A stretch of 37,618 bases of DNA from an uncultured beta proteobacterium (GCA_903876735.1 CAIRAW010000076.1:1-37618); one strand, 5' to 3'; positions 8,701-16,704 are shown, counted from the stretch's first letter. Made by a program: numbers and translations. Notes: generated by a model from the letters alone, not told the origin.

Positions 8701-9012
8701 ATGCGCAGTCAGGTACTGGTTTTTCTGGACAAAGGGGTTGAGTTTCATTTTCACGTCGAAGAGGGTCCGGCATTGCCAAGCGACGCCGCACGTGCCTGGC
8801 TGGATGCGCAGTTCACCGCGCTTGACTGCGAGCCGCTGCGCGCCAGTGGCAAGGTCCTGACCGCGGACAAGGTGTTGCGTGTGACCGAGGCTGCAGGCGC
8901 TAGCTGGTTTGAGAATGAAAAGTGGGCCGCTGAGTACGTCAAGGCAGTGAATGGCGCGTTGAAGAAACCCATGATCAAGGTTGACGTTCCGGCGATGGCT
9001 GTCACCTACTGA
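8701..9012 (+). CDS. Small hypothetical protein, 103 residues
   Basis: I do not recognise this family. The protein begins MRSQVLVFLDKGVEFHFHVE and has mixed alpha/beta composition, with neither signal peptide nor membrane segment. Coding is supported by a good ribosome-binding site (AGAGGGG, 8689-8695, six bases before the ATG) and by normal codon use with G/C at third positions. It stands alone: 74 bp after xerC and before a palindromic intergenic element whose left arm begins inside the stop codon. Probably cytosolic. Confidence 0.75.
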   Translation: MRSQVLVFLDKGVEFHFHVEEGPALPSDAARAWLDAQFTALDCEPLRASGKVLTADKVLRVTEAAGASWFENEKWAAEYVKAVNGALKKPMIKVDVPAMAVTY

Positions 9013-9112
9013 TTCCATTTCTAAACCATCCCTGTCGTTGTTGCTCCGCCTTGCCGTGCTGGAGCACTGTCTGCGGCTTCGCGCCTAGACAGGAATGATT
9101 TGGAAACGGAAT
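9012..9112. repeat. Imperfect 25-bp inverted repeat enclosing smaller hairpins
   Basis: Arms at 9012-9036 and 9088-9112 match at 21 of 25 positions as inverted repeats; the four mismatches are all transitions. Between the arms are a 6-bp hairpin (9042-9047 with 9061-9066) and a second perfect one (CTGTCT at 9067-9072 with AGACAG at 9087-9092) that competes with the inner end of the long stem. There is no T-run, so it is not a standard intrinsic terminator. It could be a miniature transposon remnant or a REP-like scattered element. No second copy is seen in the window. Confidence 0.6.
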
Positions 9113-9161
9113 AGGGACCGGCTGCTTAGCTGACGGGAGTGCCAGGCCCCACAATCGGGCC

Positions 9162-10349
9162 ATGAAAACGATTCGATTAAGAGCTGGCAAAGAGCGTTCG
9201 CTGCTGCGCCGTCACCCCTGGATTTTTGAGTCTGCCATTGCGCGCGGCTCCGCTGACCCTGGCGAGACCGTGCGTGTTGAGTCCTTCGAGGGCGGCTTTC
9301 TGGCCTGGGCCGCCTTCAGCCCGGTCTCCAAGATCCGGGCCCGGGTCTGGAGTTTTGACGAAACCCAACGTATTGATGCATCGTTTCTGAGCGCCGCCTG
9401 TGTCGCAGCGGTCAAGGCCAGAAGCCGCTTCGCCATTCAGAGCGACGGCATGCGACTGGTGCACGGCGAATCCGACGGCTTGCCAGGCTTGATCGTGGAC
9501 CGCTATGGCGACACGTTGGTGGCGCAGTTTCTCGCCACCGGTGCCGAGCGCTGGAAAGCGGTGCTGGCCGATGCCCTGCTCGCTGCCACCGGTCTGAGCA
9601 AGCTCTATGAGCGCTCTGACGCCAGTGGCCGCGTGCGCGAAGGCCTGCCCGAAGTCAGCGGCTGGCTGCGCGGCGAGGGTGCGACCGAACTGGTTCTACG
9701 CGAGCATGACTGGCAGCTTGGACTCAATATTGCCAGCGGCCACAAGACCGGTTTTTACCTCGATCAGCGCGACAGTCGCAAGAAGTTTGCCGATGTCACG
9801 CGCCGCCTGAAATTTGAGCGCGTGCTCAATTGCTACTGCTATACCGGTGGCTTCACCGTGGCCGCCCTGAGCGCCGGCGCCGCCCACGTCACCTCGATCG
9901 ACTCGTCCGGTCCGGCACTGGAAAAAGCCGCTGCCAACGTGGCCTTGAACGGTTTTGACGCCAGTCGCGCCACCTTCATGGACGCCGATGTCAATGCCAC
10001 GCTGCGCCAGTTCGGCGCCCAGGGTCAGACTTTCGATGCCATCGTGCTCGACCCGCCCAAGTTCGCGCCGACCGCCGCGCATGCCGAGCGGGCGGCGCGC
10101 GCCTACAAGGACATCAACCGTCTGGCGTTCAAGATTCTGGCGCCGGGCGGCGTCTTGTTCACCTATTCCTGCTCGGGTGGCATCAGCGCCGATCTGTTCC
10201 ACAAGATCGTGGCCTCGGCGGGTATTGACGCCGGTGTCGATGGCTACATCGCCGAGCGCATGGGCGGCGCGCCCGATCATCCGATGACCATTAATTTCCC
10301 TGAAGGCGAATACCTCAAGGGGCTTGTGGTCATGCGCAAACAGGCCTGA
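9162..10349 (+). CDS. rlmI: Class I SAM-dependent rRNA methyltransferase, RlmI type
   Basis: 395 residues, the same size as E. coli RlmI, which makes 5-methylcytosine at position 1962 of 23S rRNA. An N-terminal PUA-like RNA-binding domain begins with MKTIRLRAGKERSLLRRHPW and is followed by a Rossmann methyltransferase domain: VLNCYCYTGGFTVAAL (SAM motif I, near residue 223), LDPPKFAP (motif IV, near 297) and YSCSGG (near 330). The Cys in CSGG is a plausible catalytic nucleophile of m5C enzymes. The upstream ribosome-binding site is weak, but the start agrees with the family. The exact target nucleotide is inferred from the family. Confidence 0.88.
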   Translation: MKTIRLRAGKERSLLRRHPWIFESAIARGSADPGETVRVESFEGGFLAWAAFSPVSKIRARVWSFDETQRIDASFLSAACVAAVKARSRFAIQSDGMRLVHGESDGLPGLIVDRYGDTLVAQFLATGAERWKAVLADALLAATGLSKLYERSDASGRVREGLPEVSGWLRGEGATELVLREHDWQLGLNIASGHKTGFYLDQRDSRKKFADVTRRLKFERVLNCYCYTGGFTVAALSAGAAHVTSIDSSGPALEKAAANVALNGFDASRATFMDADVNATLRQFGAQGQTFDAIVLDPPKFAPTAAHAERAARAYKDINRLAFKILAPGGVLFTYSCSGGISADLFHKIVASAGIDAGVDGYIAERMGGAPDHPMTINFPEGEYLKGLVVMRKQA

Positions 10350-10386
10350 GGCGCCTGGCCGTTAAACTTCCCAGCTTTGCGAACGA

Positions 10387-10398
10387 CCCCATTCGGGG
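10387..10398 (+). promoter_or_regulatory. Short hairpin overlapping the ribosome-binding site of the CobW-family gene
   Basis: CCCC (10387-10390) can pair with GGGG (10395-10398) across the loop ATTC, covering much of the Shine-Dalgarno G-run. Such a 4-bp stem could damp translation, but it is short and the spare G residues leave part of the site free. Functional meaning is speculative. Confidence 0.25.
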
Positions 10399-10407
10399 GG
10401 AATAACG

Positions 10408-11457
10408 ATGAGTCTCATACCTGCAACGATTCTGACGGGCTTTCTTGGCTCGGGCAAAACCACACTCCTTAAGCGCGTGCTCCAGGAGGCGCACGGGCAA
10501 AAGATTGCGGTGATCGAGAACGAGTTCGGCGAGGAAAACATCGACAGCGACATCCTGGTGTCCGACACCCAGGAGCAAATCATCCAGATGAGCAACGGCT
10601 GCATCTGCTGCACCATCCGCGAGGACCTGCGCGCCACCCTGCGCGACCTGGCCGAAAAGAAGCGCAAGGGCGAACTCGCGTTTGATCGTGTCGTGATCGA
10701 AACCACCGGTCTGGCCGATCCGGGTCCGGTGGCGCAGACTTTCTTCATGGACGATGAAATTGCCGAGAGCTACCTGCTGGACTCGATTCTGACGCTGGTA
10801 GACGCCAAGCATGCGCAAACGCAGCTGGACGAACGCCAGGAAGCGCGCCGGCAGATCGGGTTTGCCGACCAGATCTTCATCAGCAAGACCGATCTGGTGG
10901 CGCCCGACGACGTTGCGGCGCTGATGCACCGCCTCACGCACATGAACCCGCGTGCGCCACAAAAGGCCGTGCATTTCGGCGAGGTGGCCCTGAGTCAGGT
11001 GTTTGATCTGCGCGGCTTCAATCTCAATGCCAAACTCGACATTGATCCTGACTTCCTCAAGGAAGAGGAACATGGGCACGAACACCACGACCATGCACCT
11101 GGCGAGCCCTGCGACCATCCATCGCACCAGCACGGTGCGGGCCATCACCATGCCCAGGAAGACGACGTCAAGAGCTTTGTCTTCAAGTCCGATCGTGACT
11201 TTGACCCCGCCAAGCTTGAGGATTTTCTGGGCGCCATTGTCAATATCTACGGTCCGCGCATGTTGCGCTACAAAGGCGTCCTGTCCATGAAAGGGACCGA
11301 GCGCAAGGTGATTTTTCAGGGCGTGCACCAACTGATGGGCAGTGACCTGGGGCCGGCCTGGGCCGCTGGTGAACAGCGCAGCAGCAAGATGGTGTTCATT
11401 GGCATCGATTTGCCGAAAGATATTTTTCTGCAGGGTCTGACGCAGAGCCTCGTTTGA
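10408..11457 (+). CDS. CobW/COG0523-family GTPase, probable metal chaperone
   Basis: 349 residues. The G3E GTPase domain carries Walker A GFLGSGKTT (11-19), the CxCC metal-binding motif (Cys65, Cys67, Cys68 in NGCICCTI) and the nucleotide motif SKTD (159-162). A His-rich linker at about 222-248 (many HH, HxH and Asp/Glu) precedes the CobW C-terminal domain. Members insert metals, mostly zinc, into client proteins; others serve cobalt or nitrile hydratase. The His-rich linker favours zinc, but no client or Zur-type operator is visible nearby, so the metal is inferred. A ribosome-binding site (GGGGGGAAT, 10395-10403) lies 4-5 bases before the ATG and overlaps a small CCCC/GGGG hairpin. Confidence 0.9.
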   Translation: MSLIPATILTGFLGSGKTTLLKRVLQEAHGQKIAVIENEFGEENIDSDILVSDTQEQIIQMSNGCICCTIREDLRATLRDLAEKKRKGELAFDRVVIETTGLADPGPVAQTFFMDDEIAESYLLDSILTLVDAKHAQTQLDERQEARRQIGFADQIFISKTDLVAPDDVAALMHRLTHMNPRAPQKAVHFGEVALSQVFDLRGFNLNAKLDIDPDFLKEEEHGHEHHDHAPGEPCDHPSHQHGAGHHHAQEDDVKSFVFKSDRDFDPAKLEDFLGAIVNIYGPRMLRYKGVLSMKGTERKVIFQGVHQLMGSDLGPAWAAGEQRSSKMVFIGIDLPKDIFLQGLTQSLV

Positions 11458-11532
11458 AGGGCTTGCGCCATTCCGATAGGGCATGATGTTTGTCTCGAAT
11501 TCGCAACTGATGGGATTCCCGCTGGCTAAACC

Positions 11533-11540
11533 TGTACACT
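11533..11540 (+). promoter_or_regulatory. dksA: Candidate extended -10 promoter element upstream of dksA
   Basis: TGTACACT contains a -10-like TACACT (11535-11540) with a TG directly in front. No good -35 hexamer lies 16-18 bp upstream. It sits in the 229-bp gap between the CobW-family gene and dksA, about 145 bp before the start codon. The rest of that gap shows no strong structure to me. Low certainty. Confidence 0.25.
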
Positions 11541-11686
11541 CGCGCGCCAGCGAAGCTCAGCAAACCGGGGCATTAAATGCGCATAAAGAAACGGTAAGCT
11601 CAGACTCGTCGGAATCCGCTGCGATCAATAAACAGGGGTCCGTTGGTGTTTTGTAAGCGCAGCAAGATCCTGCGAGGAGACAAAAA

Positions 11687-12784
11687 GTGAAAGCACAAAA
11701 AGGGAAAGTCAAAGTGGTCAGCAAACAAGCCAAAACCGTCGCCAAGCCCAAACCCGCAGCGAAAGCGCATGTCAAGCCCAAGGCAAAACCGCCGGTGAAA
11801 GCCAAGCCGGTGGCCAAGGCTGCGGGCAAGCCGGTATTAAAAAAGACGGCGCCAGCGAAAAAGGTGGCCGCGAAGACGGTAAAAAAAGTGGCGCTGAAGA
11901 ATGCCGCGGTGAAGAAGGTGGTGGCGAAGAAGGCGACAGCGGTCAAAGACCACAAGCCGATCGCCAAAGTGGTGCCAAAGGCACCAAAGACACCAAAGGC
12001 ACTCAAGACAAGCACGACAAGCAAGGCCACACCGGTCAAAGCCGCCAAAGCGGCTGTCAAAGTACCAACAAAGGATTCAGTGAAAGCAATGATCGCGAAA
12101 GTTTCTCCCGTCGCAGCGGTGGCGCCAAAAGCCAAACCCGTTGCGGCGCCAGCGCCGGCTCCGGTGCTCAATCCCTCTGTGCCCGCCCGAGCCGGACGGC
12201 CTTCTTCACGGTTGGCGCAGTTGACGGTCCCGTCCATGGCGCAGTCGGTGGCTTCAACCGCCGCCAAGGCCAGTTTCACGCAAACCGTTTCCTCACCGCT
12301 GATTGTTCCGCCCTTGGCCTCTGCGATCAAGAAGGATCTCAAACTGGCCAATAACTGGAAATCAAAGCCGGCCGAGCAGTTGACGGACCCAGAAGTGATC
12401 GCCATGCCGGATGACGAGTACATGAACGACACGCAGATGGCGTTTTTCCGCAGCAAGCTGATCCAGCTCAAGAAGGACATCCTGAGCAATGCCGGTGAAA
12501 CCACGGAGCATCTGCGCGAAGATACCGTTGTGGTGCCAGACCCGGCTGACCGCGCCACCATTGAGGAAGAGCATGCGCTTGAGTTGCGCACGCGCGACCG
12601 CGAGCGCAAGTTGTTGAAGAAGATTGAGCAGTCGATTGCGCGCATCGATTCGGGCGATTACGGCTATTGCGATGAAACCGGCGAGCCGATCGGCGTCGGG
12701 CGCCTGCTGGCGCGGCCGACGGCAAATTTGTCGCTCGAAGCGCAGCAGCGGCGCGAACTCAAGCAGAAGATGTTTGGGGACTGA
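11687..12784 (+). CDS. dksA: RNA polymerase-binding transcription factor DksA with long lysine-rich N-terminal extension
   Basis: 365 residues, more than twice the 151 of E. coli DksA. DksA enters the RNA polymerase secondary channel and works with ppGpp to repress rRNA promoters and activate others. The DksA core spans about 232-365: coiled coil with tip residues Asp285, Asp288 and Ala290 in DPADRAT, then ELRTRDRERKLLKKIEQ. The zinc finger is degenerate: of four expected cysteines only Cys328 remains; the others are Thr331, Ser349 and Ala352. Residues 1-160 are a Lys/Ala/Pro/Val-rich tail like histone H1 or AlgP, and 160-230 is a Ser/Ala/Pro linker. The GTG start at 11687 has a strong GAGGAGA ribosome-binding site (11674-11680), so the tail looks truly translated. 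The next gene starts 40 bp downstream. Confidence 0.92.
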   Translation: MKAQKGKVKVVSKQAKTVAKPKPAAKAHVKPKAKPPVKAKPVAKAAGKPVLKKTAPAKKVAAKTVKKVALKNAAVKKVVAKKATAVKDHKPIAKVVPKAPKTPKALKTSTTSKATPVKAAKAAVKVPTKDSVKAMIAKVSPVAAVAPKAKPVAAPAPAPVLNPSVPARAGRPSSRLAQLTVPSMAQSVASTAAKASFTQTVSSPLIVPPLASAIKKDLKLANNWKSKPAEQLTDPEVIAMPDDEYMNDTQMAFFRSKLIQLKKDILSNAGETTEHLREDTVVVPDPADRATIEEEHALELRTRDRERKLLKKIEQSIARIDSGDYGYCDETGEPIGVGRLLARPTANLSLEAQQRRELKQKMFGD

Positions 12785-12824
12785 GCGCCCGCGTTCAACG
12801 CTTTTCACCCATCTGTAAAGCCTC

Positions 12825-14570
12825 ATGGCGACGAAAGATAACGGTTCCGGCTTTTTGTCCAAGGTGGCGAAATTCGTGCGCCATCCGACCAAGGACTGGT
12901 CCGAACTCGATCAGATCGGGGTCGAGCCAGAATCCGAGCCCGAGCAGGACAAGGGTTACAGCAAGCAGGTGCTCAAGGAGATGATCGAGCGCAAGCGGCG
13001 TAACGATTTTGTGCGGGGGCGCGAATTTGACCAGCTGCGCAAATTGCGTCGCAACATTCCGGTCGTCAGTTCCGATGCGAACGCGCGTCCGTCTTTCTTC
13101 CTTGCCAGCACCAATGCCTCTCACCTGGAGGAGCGAGCCAGCACCATCAAGAAGATCGACGACATCGAAGCGCAGATGTCCAAGCAGTGGTGGAAGGGCA
13201 AGCAGGAGGCTGCGGGCCACGGCGAAGCTGTTTCGAAACCGCCGGCCAAGCTTGCACCCGACACGGAAAAGCTGCCGACAACACTGCCGCCGGGAGCAGA
13301 GAGCGAGTTTCTGCCGACGCAGCCCCCTGGATCCGACGCCGGACCCGTTCAAGGGCAGGGGCGCGCTTACGCGCCGACACAGCCCCTTAACCTGTCCCGG
13401 CCGCAGGTCGTAGCCGAGCCTGCGACGGAGCCCATGCTGGAATTCGGGAATTTCGGCAACACGCCGGCACCGGTCAGTGCCAAGGAGTTCTCCCTGTCGG
13501 GTCTGTTTTCGATTGATCTGGGCGACAGCACGGTTGACCCCGACATGGAAGAAGCGGCCATCCGGTTTGCCAACCGCGATGATGCTGGCGCTGAAGCCGG
13601 CTTGCTGGCTACCTTGCGCTCTGACAAGGTGCGCGCGCAATCGGTCAAGGGCTGTGCCACGGCCTTGTTCGATCTGTACCGTGCCACCGGGCAGCAGAAC
13701 AGTTTCGATCGTTTGGTGATGGAGTGCGCCCAACGCTTTGGCCAAACTGCACCGCCATGGTTTTCCACCCCCGGCCTTTTGGCGTCCGAAGCGCAGACAG
13801 CTGCGCCTTCGGGTCCGGTCGGTCCGGTGCTGTGGTGTAGTCCTGCTGAGCTGACTTTGCCGGCGCTGCAAGCCTTGCAAACTGCTTTGCCACAGTCGCC
13901 ACAGCCCTGGCATCTGGACTGGCGTGCGCTGCGTGTGATCACGCCACCGGCTGCTGCGGCCTTGGCCGAGTTATTTGCCCAGTGGTGCACCCAGCCTGTG
14001 CAACTGCAGTTTTCCGGCGCCCATGCGCTGGAACAGGTGCTCAGGTCAGCGACACCGGCGGGCGACAGACAGGTTGCAATGTTCTGGTGGCATCTCCGCC
14101 TGGATGCCTTGCGCATCATGGGCTTGCAGGATGAGTTTGAACTGGCCGGGCTGGATTTTTGCGTTATCCATGAGGCCTCGCCGCCGCCCTGGGAGACCAC
14201 GCTTTGCAGCTATGCCCGCGTGCCAGTGGCTTCAAGCCCATCGGGCTCGGATGATGTGCTGACGCAGCCAGGTGGGCTCGCGGCAACGCAGCCAGCTGTC
14301 CTGGAACTCAGGGGCGAGGTGATCGGTGATGCATCCGAGGCATTGGGCAAATTGCACGCCGGTCCACAGGGCGTCAAGCAACTCGTGATTTCCTGCGACC
14401 GGCTGATCCGTGTCGATTTTGCTGCGGCCGGAAGCATCCTGAACTGGGTGATGGCGCGCGCGGCGCAAGGGTGCCAGGTCCAGTTTTGCGATGTACCCTA
14501 TCTGGTGGCCGCTTTTTTCAACATCATCGGCATCAGCGAGCACGCGAAGGTCTCCTTGCGCAACAACTGA
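12825..14570 (+). CDS. STAS-domain protein, two STAS-like modules; function unknown
   Basis: 581 residues. I recognise it only as a STAS-domain protein of the kind seen next to hslVU in Burkholderiales. In order: a charged N-terminus with basic helices (about 45-76); a disordered Pro-rich part (135-215); a helical part (238-312) reminiscent of TPR-like repeats; a divergent STAS-like module (333-450) with the strand LDWRALRVITPP; and a clearer C-terminal STAS module (490-581) with LVISCDRLIRVDFAAAGSIL and IIGI. STAS domains bind anti-sigma factors or lipids, or act in partner-switching; the usual phosphorylatable Ser/Thr is not evident (VDFAAAGS). No kinase, phosphatase or sigma gene is adjacent. 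It lies 40 bp after dksA and 72 bp before hslV. Confidence 0.75.
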   Translation: MATKDNGSGFLSKVAKFVRHPTKDWSELDQIGVEPESEPEQDKGYSKQVLKEMIERKRRNDFVRGREFDQLRKLRRNIPVVSSDANARPSFFLASTNASHLEERASTIKKIDDIEAQMSKQWWKGKQEAAGHGEAVSKPPAKLAPDTEKLPTTLPPGAESEFLPTQPPGSDAGPVQGQGRAYAPTQPLNLSRPQVVAEPATEPMLEFGNFGNTPAPVSAKEFSLSGLFSIDLGDSTVDPDMEEAAIRFANRDDAGAEAGLLATLRSDKVRAQSVKGCATALFDLYRATGQQNSFDRLVMECAQRFGQTAPPWFSTPGLLASEAQTAAPSGPVGPVLWCSPAELTLPALQALQTALPQSPQPWHLDWRALRVITPPAAAALAELFAQWCTQPVQLQFSGAHALEQVLRSATPAGDRQVAMFWWHLRLDALRIMGLQDEFELAGLDFCVIHEASPPPWETTLCSYARVPVASSPSGSDDVLTQPGGLAATQPAVLELRGEVIGDASEALGKLHAGPQGVKQLVISCDRLIRVDFAAAGSILNWVMARAAQGCQVQFCDVPYLVAAFFNIIGISEHAKVSLRNN

Positions 14571-14580
14571 CCCGCAATTT

Positions 14581-14621
14581 ATTCGCGAATCATTTCCCGG
14601 CCAGACTTGTTTTTGGGCCGG
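14581..14621 (+). promoter_or_regulatory. Palindrome and hairpin in the hslV leader
   Basis: The 72-bp gap before hslV contains a 10-bp perfect palindrome (ATTCGCGAAT, 14581-14590) and a 6-bp GC stem, CCGGCC (14597-14602) with GGCCGG (14616-14621), around a 13-nt T-rich loop. The hairpin ends about 20 bases before the hslV start. In E. coli the hslVU leader also carries a stem-loop that stabilises the mRNA; a similar role here is inference. It could also weaken read-through from the STAS gene, though no T-run follows it. Confidence 0.4.
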
Positions 14622-14642
14622 CGAACCTGAGTTAAGGCAAGC

Positions 14643-15200
14643 ATGGAACAATTTCACGGTACAACAATCATCAGCGTGCGGCGCAAGACGCCCACCGGTA
14701 GCATGGTGGCCATTGGCGGCGATGGGCAGGTGACTCTGGGCAATATCGTTGTCAAGGGCACGGCGCGCAAGGTGCGCAAGCTCTACCATGGCAAGGTGCT
14801 GGCCGGTTTTGCCGGCGCCACCGCCGACGCCTTTACCCTGTTCGAGCGCTTTGAGGCCAAGCTGGAAAAGCACCAGGGACATTTGGTGCGCGCCGCCATC
14901 GAACTCACCAAAGACTGGCGCACCGACCGCGTGCTGCGCCGTCTCGAAGCCATGCTGGCCGTGGCCGACAGCGAGGCCTCGCTCATCATCACAGGCAATG
15001 GTGACGTGCTTGAACCCGAGAACGGCATTGTGACGATAGGCTCGGGTGGCGCCTATGCGCAGGCAGCCGCCATTGCGCTGCTCGACCATACCGAAATGTC
15101 GGCCCGCGACATCGTCAAGAAGTCGCTCGAGATCGCCGGTGAACTGTGCATCTACACCAACATGAACCACACCATTGAAACCCTGGGTGAAGCCCCATGA
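14643..15200 (+). CDS. hslV: ATP-dependent protease proteolytic subunit HslV (ClpQ)
   Basis: 185 residues. HslV forms a double hexameric ring with a proteasome-like threonine active site and degrades proteins unfolded by HslU. The nucleophile is Thr7 in GTTIISVRR; a six-residue propeptide (MEQFHG) must be removed, whereas E. coli HslV loses only Met. GDGQVTLG (about 26-33) and the IGSGG block match the family. AAGG at 14634-14637 supplies the ribosome-binding site. The stop overlaps the hslU start (ATGA). Confidence 0.97.
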   Translation: MEQFHGTTIISVRRKTPTGSMVAIGGDGQVTLGNIVVKGTARKVRKLYHGKVLAGFAGATADAFTLFERFEAKLEKHQGHLVRAAIELTKDWRTDRVLRRLEAMLAVADSEASLIITGNGDVLEPENGIVTIGSGGAYAQAAAIALLDHTEMSARDIVKKSLEIAGELCIYTNMNHTIETLGEAP

Positions 15201-16519
15201 CGCCCCAGGAAATCGTCACCGAGCTCGATAAGCACATCGTCGGCCAGCAGCAGGCCAAACGCGCTGTGGCGATTGCCCTGCGCAACCGCTGGCGCCGACA
15301 GCAGGTCGAACCGGGTCTGCGTGCAGAAATCACGCCCAAGAATATCCTGATGATTGGCCCCACAGGGGTTGGCAAAACCGAGATTGCGCGGCGTCTGGCG
15401 CGACTGGCCGACGCGCCCTTCATCAAGGTCGAGGCGACCAAATTCACCGAGGTTGGCTACGTCGGCAAGGATGTCGACGCCATCATCCGCGACCTGGCCG
15501 ATATTGCGGTCAAGCAAACCCGTGTTGCCGGGATGAAACAAGTGCGCGCACGCGCCGAGGATGCGGCCGAGGAACGCCTGCTCGACATTCTGATTCCACC
15601 GCCGCGCACTGAGTTTGGCGTCGATGCCAAAGCAGAAACCGAGGGTGTTGCGCGCCAGACTTTCCGCAAGAAGCTGCGCGAAGGCCAGCTGGCGGAGCGG
15701 GAGATCGAGATCGATCTGGCGCAGACCGCGCCGCAGCTCGAGATCATGGGGCCGGCCGGCATGGAAGAAATGACCGAGCAGTTGCGCGGCATGTTTGGCC
15801 AGATGGGGCAGGCCAAGCGCCAGACGCGCAAGCTCAAGATTCCCGAGGCGCTGCGGCTGCTGACCGACGAAGAGGCGGCGAAACTGGTGAACGAGGAAGA
15901 AATCAAGACCCAGGCGCTGCACATGCTGGAGCAAAACGGCATTGTTTTCATCGACGAGATCGACAAGGTGACTTCGCGCTCCGAAGGCAGTGGCGCCGAA
16001 GTCTCGCGCCAGGGCGTGCAGCGCGACCTGCTGCCACTGGTCGAGGGCACGACGGTGTCGACCAAATACGGCATGGTCAAGACTGACCACATTCTGTTCA
16101 TCGCATCGGGTGCCTTTCATTTGAGCAAGCCCAGCGACCTGATTCCGGAGTTGCAGGGGCGCTTTCCGATTCGCGTTGAACTGCAGTCGCTCTCGGTGCA
16201 GGACTTTGTTGCCATCCTGACGCAAACCCATGCCTCGCTGGTCAAGCAATACCAGGCCCTGCTCGCCACCGAAAACGTGCAGATCGAGTTCCTCGATGAA
16301 GGCATCACGCGGCTGGCGCACATTGCATTCGACGTCAATGAGCGCACCGAGAATATCGGTGCACGGCGTTTGTCCACCGTCATGGAGCGCCTGCTTGACG
16401 AGGTGAGCTTTGACGCCGCCAATCTGGGCGGGCAGACCATCGTCATCGACGCCGCTTATGTCGACGCGCGGCTCGGCGAACTCAGCCGTGACGAGGACCT
16501 TTCAAGGTTTATTCTCTAA
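15197..16519 (+). CDS. hslU: ATP-dependent protease ATPase subunit HslU (ClpY)
   Basis: 440 residues, close to the E. coli length of 443. HslU is the AAA+ unfoldase partner of HslV. It shows Walker A GPTGVGKT (54-61), the pore loop GYVGKD (near 90-95), an I domain (about 110-240), Walker B IVFIDE (249-254), and the conserved sensor and arginine-finger blocks ending TENIGARRL. The last residues, DEDLSRFIL, are the conserved C-terminal tail that docks into HslV. Start and stop overlap with hslV shows a two-gene operon. Confidence 0.97.
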   Translation: MTPQEIVTELDKHIVGQQQAKRAVAIALRNRWRRQQVEPGLRAEITPKNILMIGPTGVGKTEIARRLARLADAPFIKVEATKFTEVGYVGKDVDAIIRDLADIAVKQTRVAGMKQVRARAEDAAEERLLDILIPPPRTEFGVDAKAETEGVARQTFRKKLREGQLAEREIEIDLAQTAPQLEIMGPAGMEEMTEQLRGMFGQMGQAKRQTRKLKIPEALRLLTDEEAAKLVNEEEIKTQALHMLEQNGIVFIDEIDKVTSRSEGSGAEVSRQGVQRDLLPLVEGTTVSTKYGMVKTDHILFIASGAFHLSKPSDLIPELQGRFPIRVELQSLSVQDFVAILTQTHASLVKQYQALLATENVQIEFLDEGITRLAHIAFDVNERTENIGARRLSTVMERLLDEVSFDAANLGGQTIVIDAAYVDARLGELSRDEDLSRFIL

Positions 16520-16704
16520 GCCTGCGGGGCGGAGCAGGAATTGCGTCGCAATCTTGTACGGCCCTCAATATTTTCGCTCACCCTAAAGCATCACTTTCAT
16601 AACGTGCGCTAAGTGCTTAATTTAGAACGATTTTGTTTTGCGTTTCCCCTCCAAAACAGCGTCTAAGTGCTTGATTTCATTGAAATAAATTGTTGCTAGC
16701 CGGC
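16520..16704. other. hslU-mraZ spacer: weak hairpins and a 54-bp-spaced direct repeat
   Basis: The gap of almost 300 bp between hslU and mraZ is visibly richer in A+T than its surroundings. Just after hslU are a hairpin with arms CCTGC (16521-16525) and GCAGG (16534-16538) and a palindrome ATTGCG-T-CGCAAT (16540-16552), possible terminator elements without a T-run. Two near-identical copies of CTAAGTGCTTAATTT lie at 16609-16623 and 16663-16677; each includes AAGTGC, the same core as the MraZ boxes further on. No gene is visible. The remainder belongs to the dcw promoter and operator, listed separately. Confidence 0.5.

Noticed and set aside
9012..9112. Intrinsic terminator for the 103-residue gene
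   Set aside because: The stem is long and imperfect and no T-run follows either arm.
11687..12380. A separate AlgP or histone H1-like gene in front of dksA
   Set aside because: The frame runs without a stop into the DksA core, and no ribosome-binding site or good start is seen near the junction.
14555..14580. Heat-shock (sigma-32) promoter before hslV, CTTGCG followed by CCCGCAATTT
   Set aside because: The spacing is about five bases shorter than the sigma-32 consensus and the -35 match is poor.
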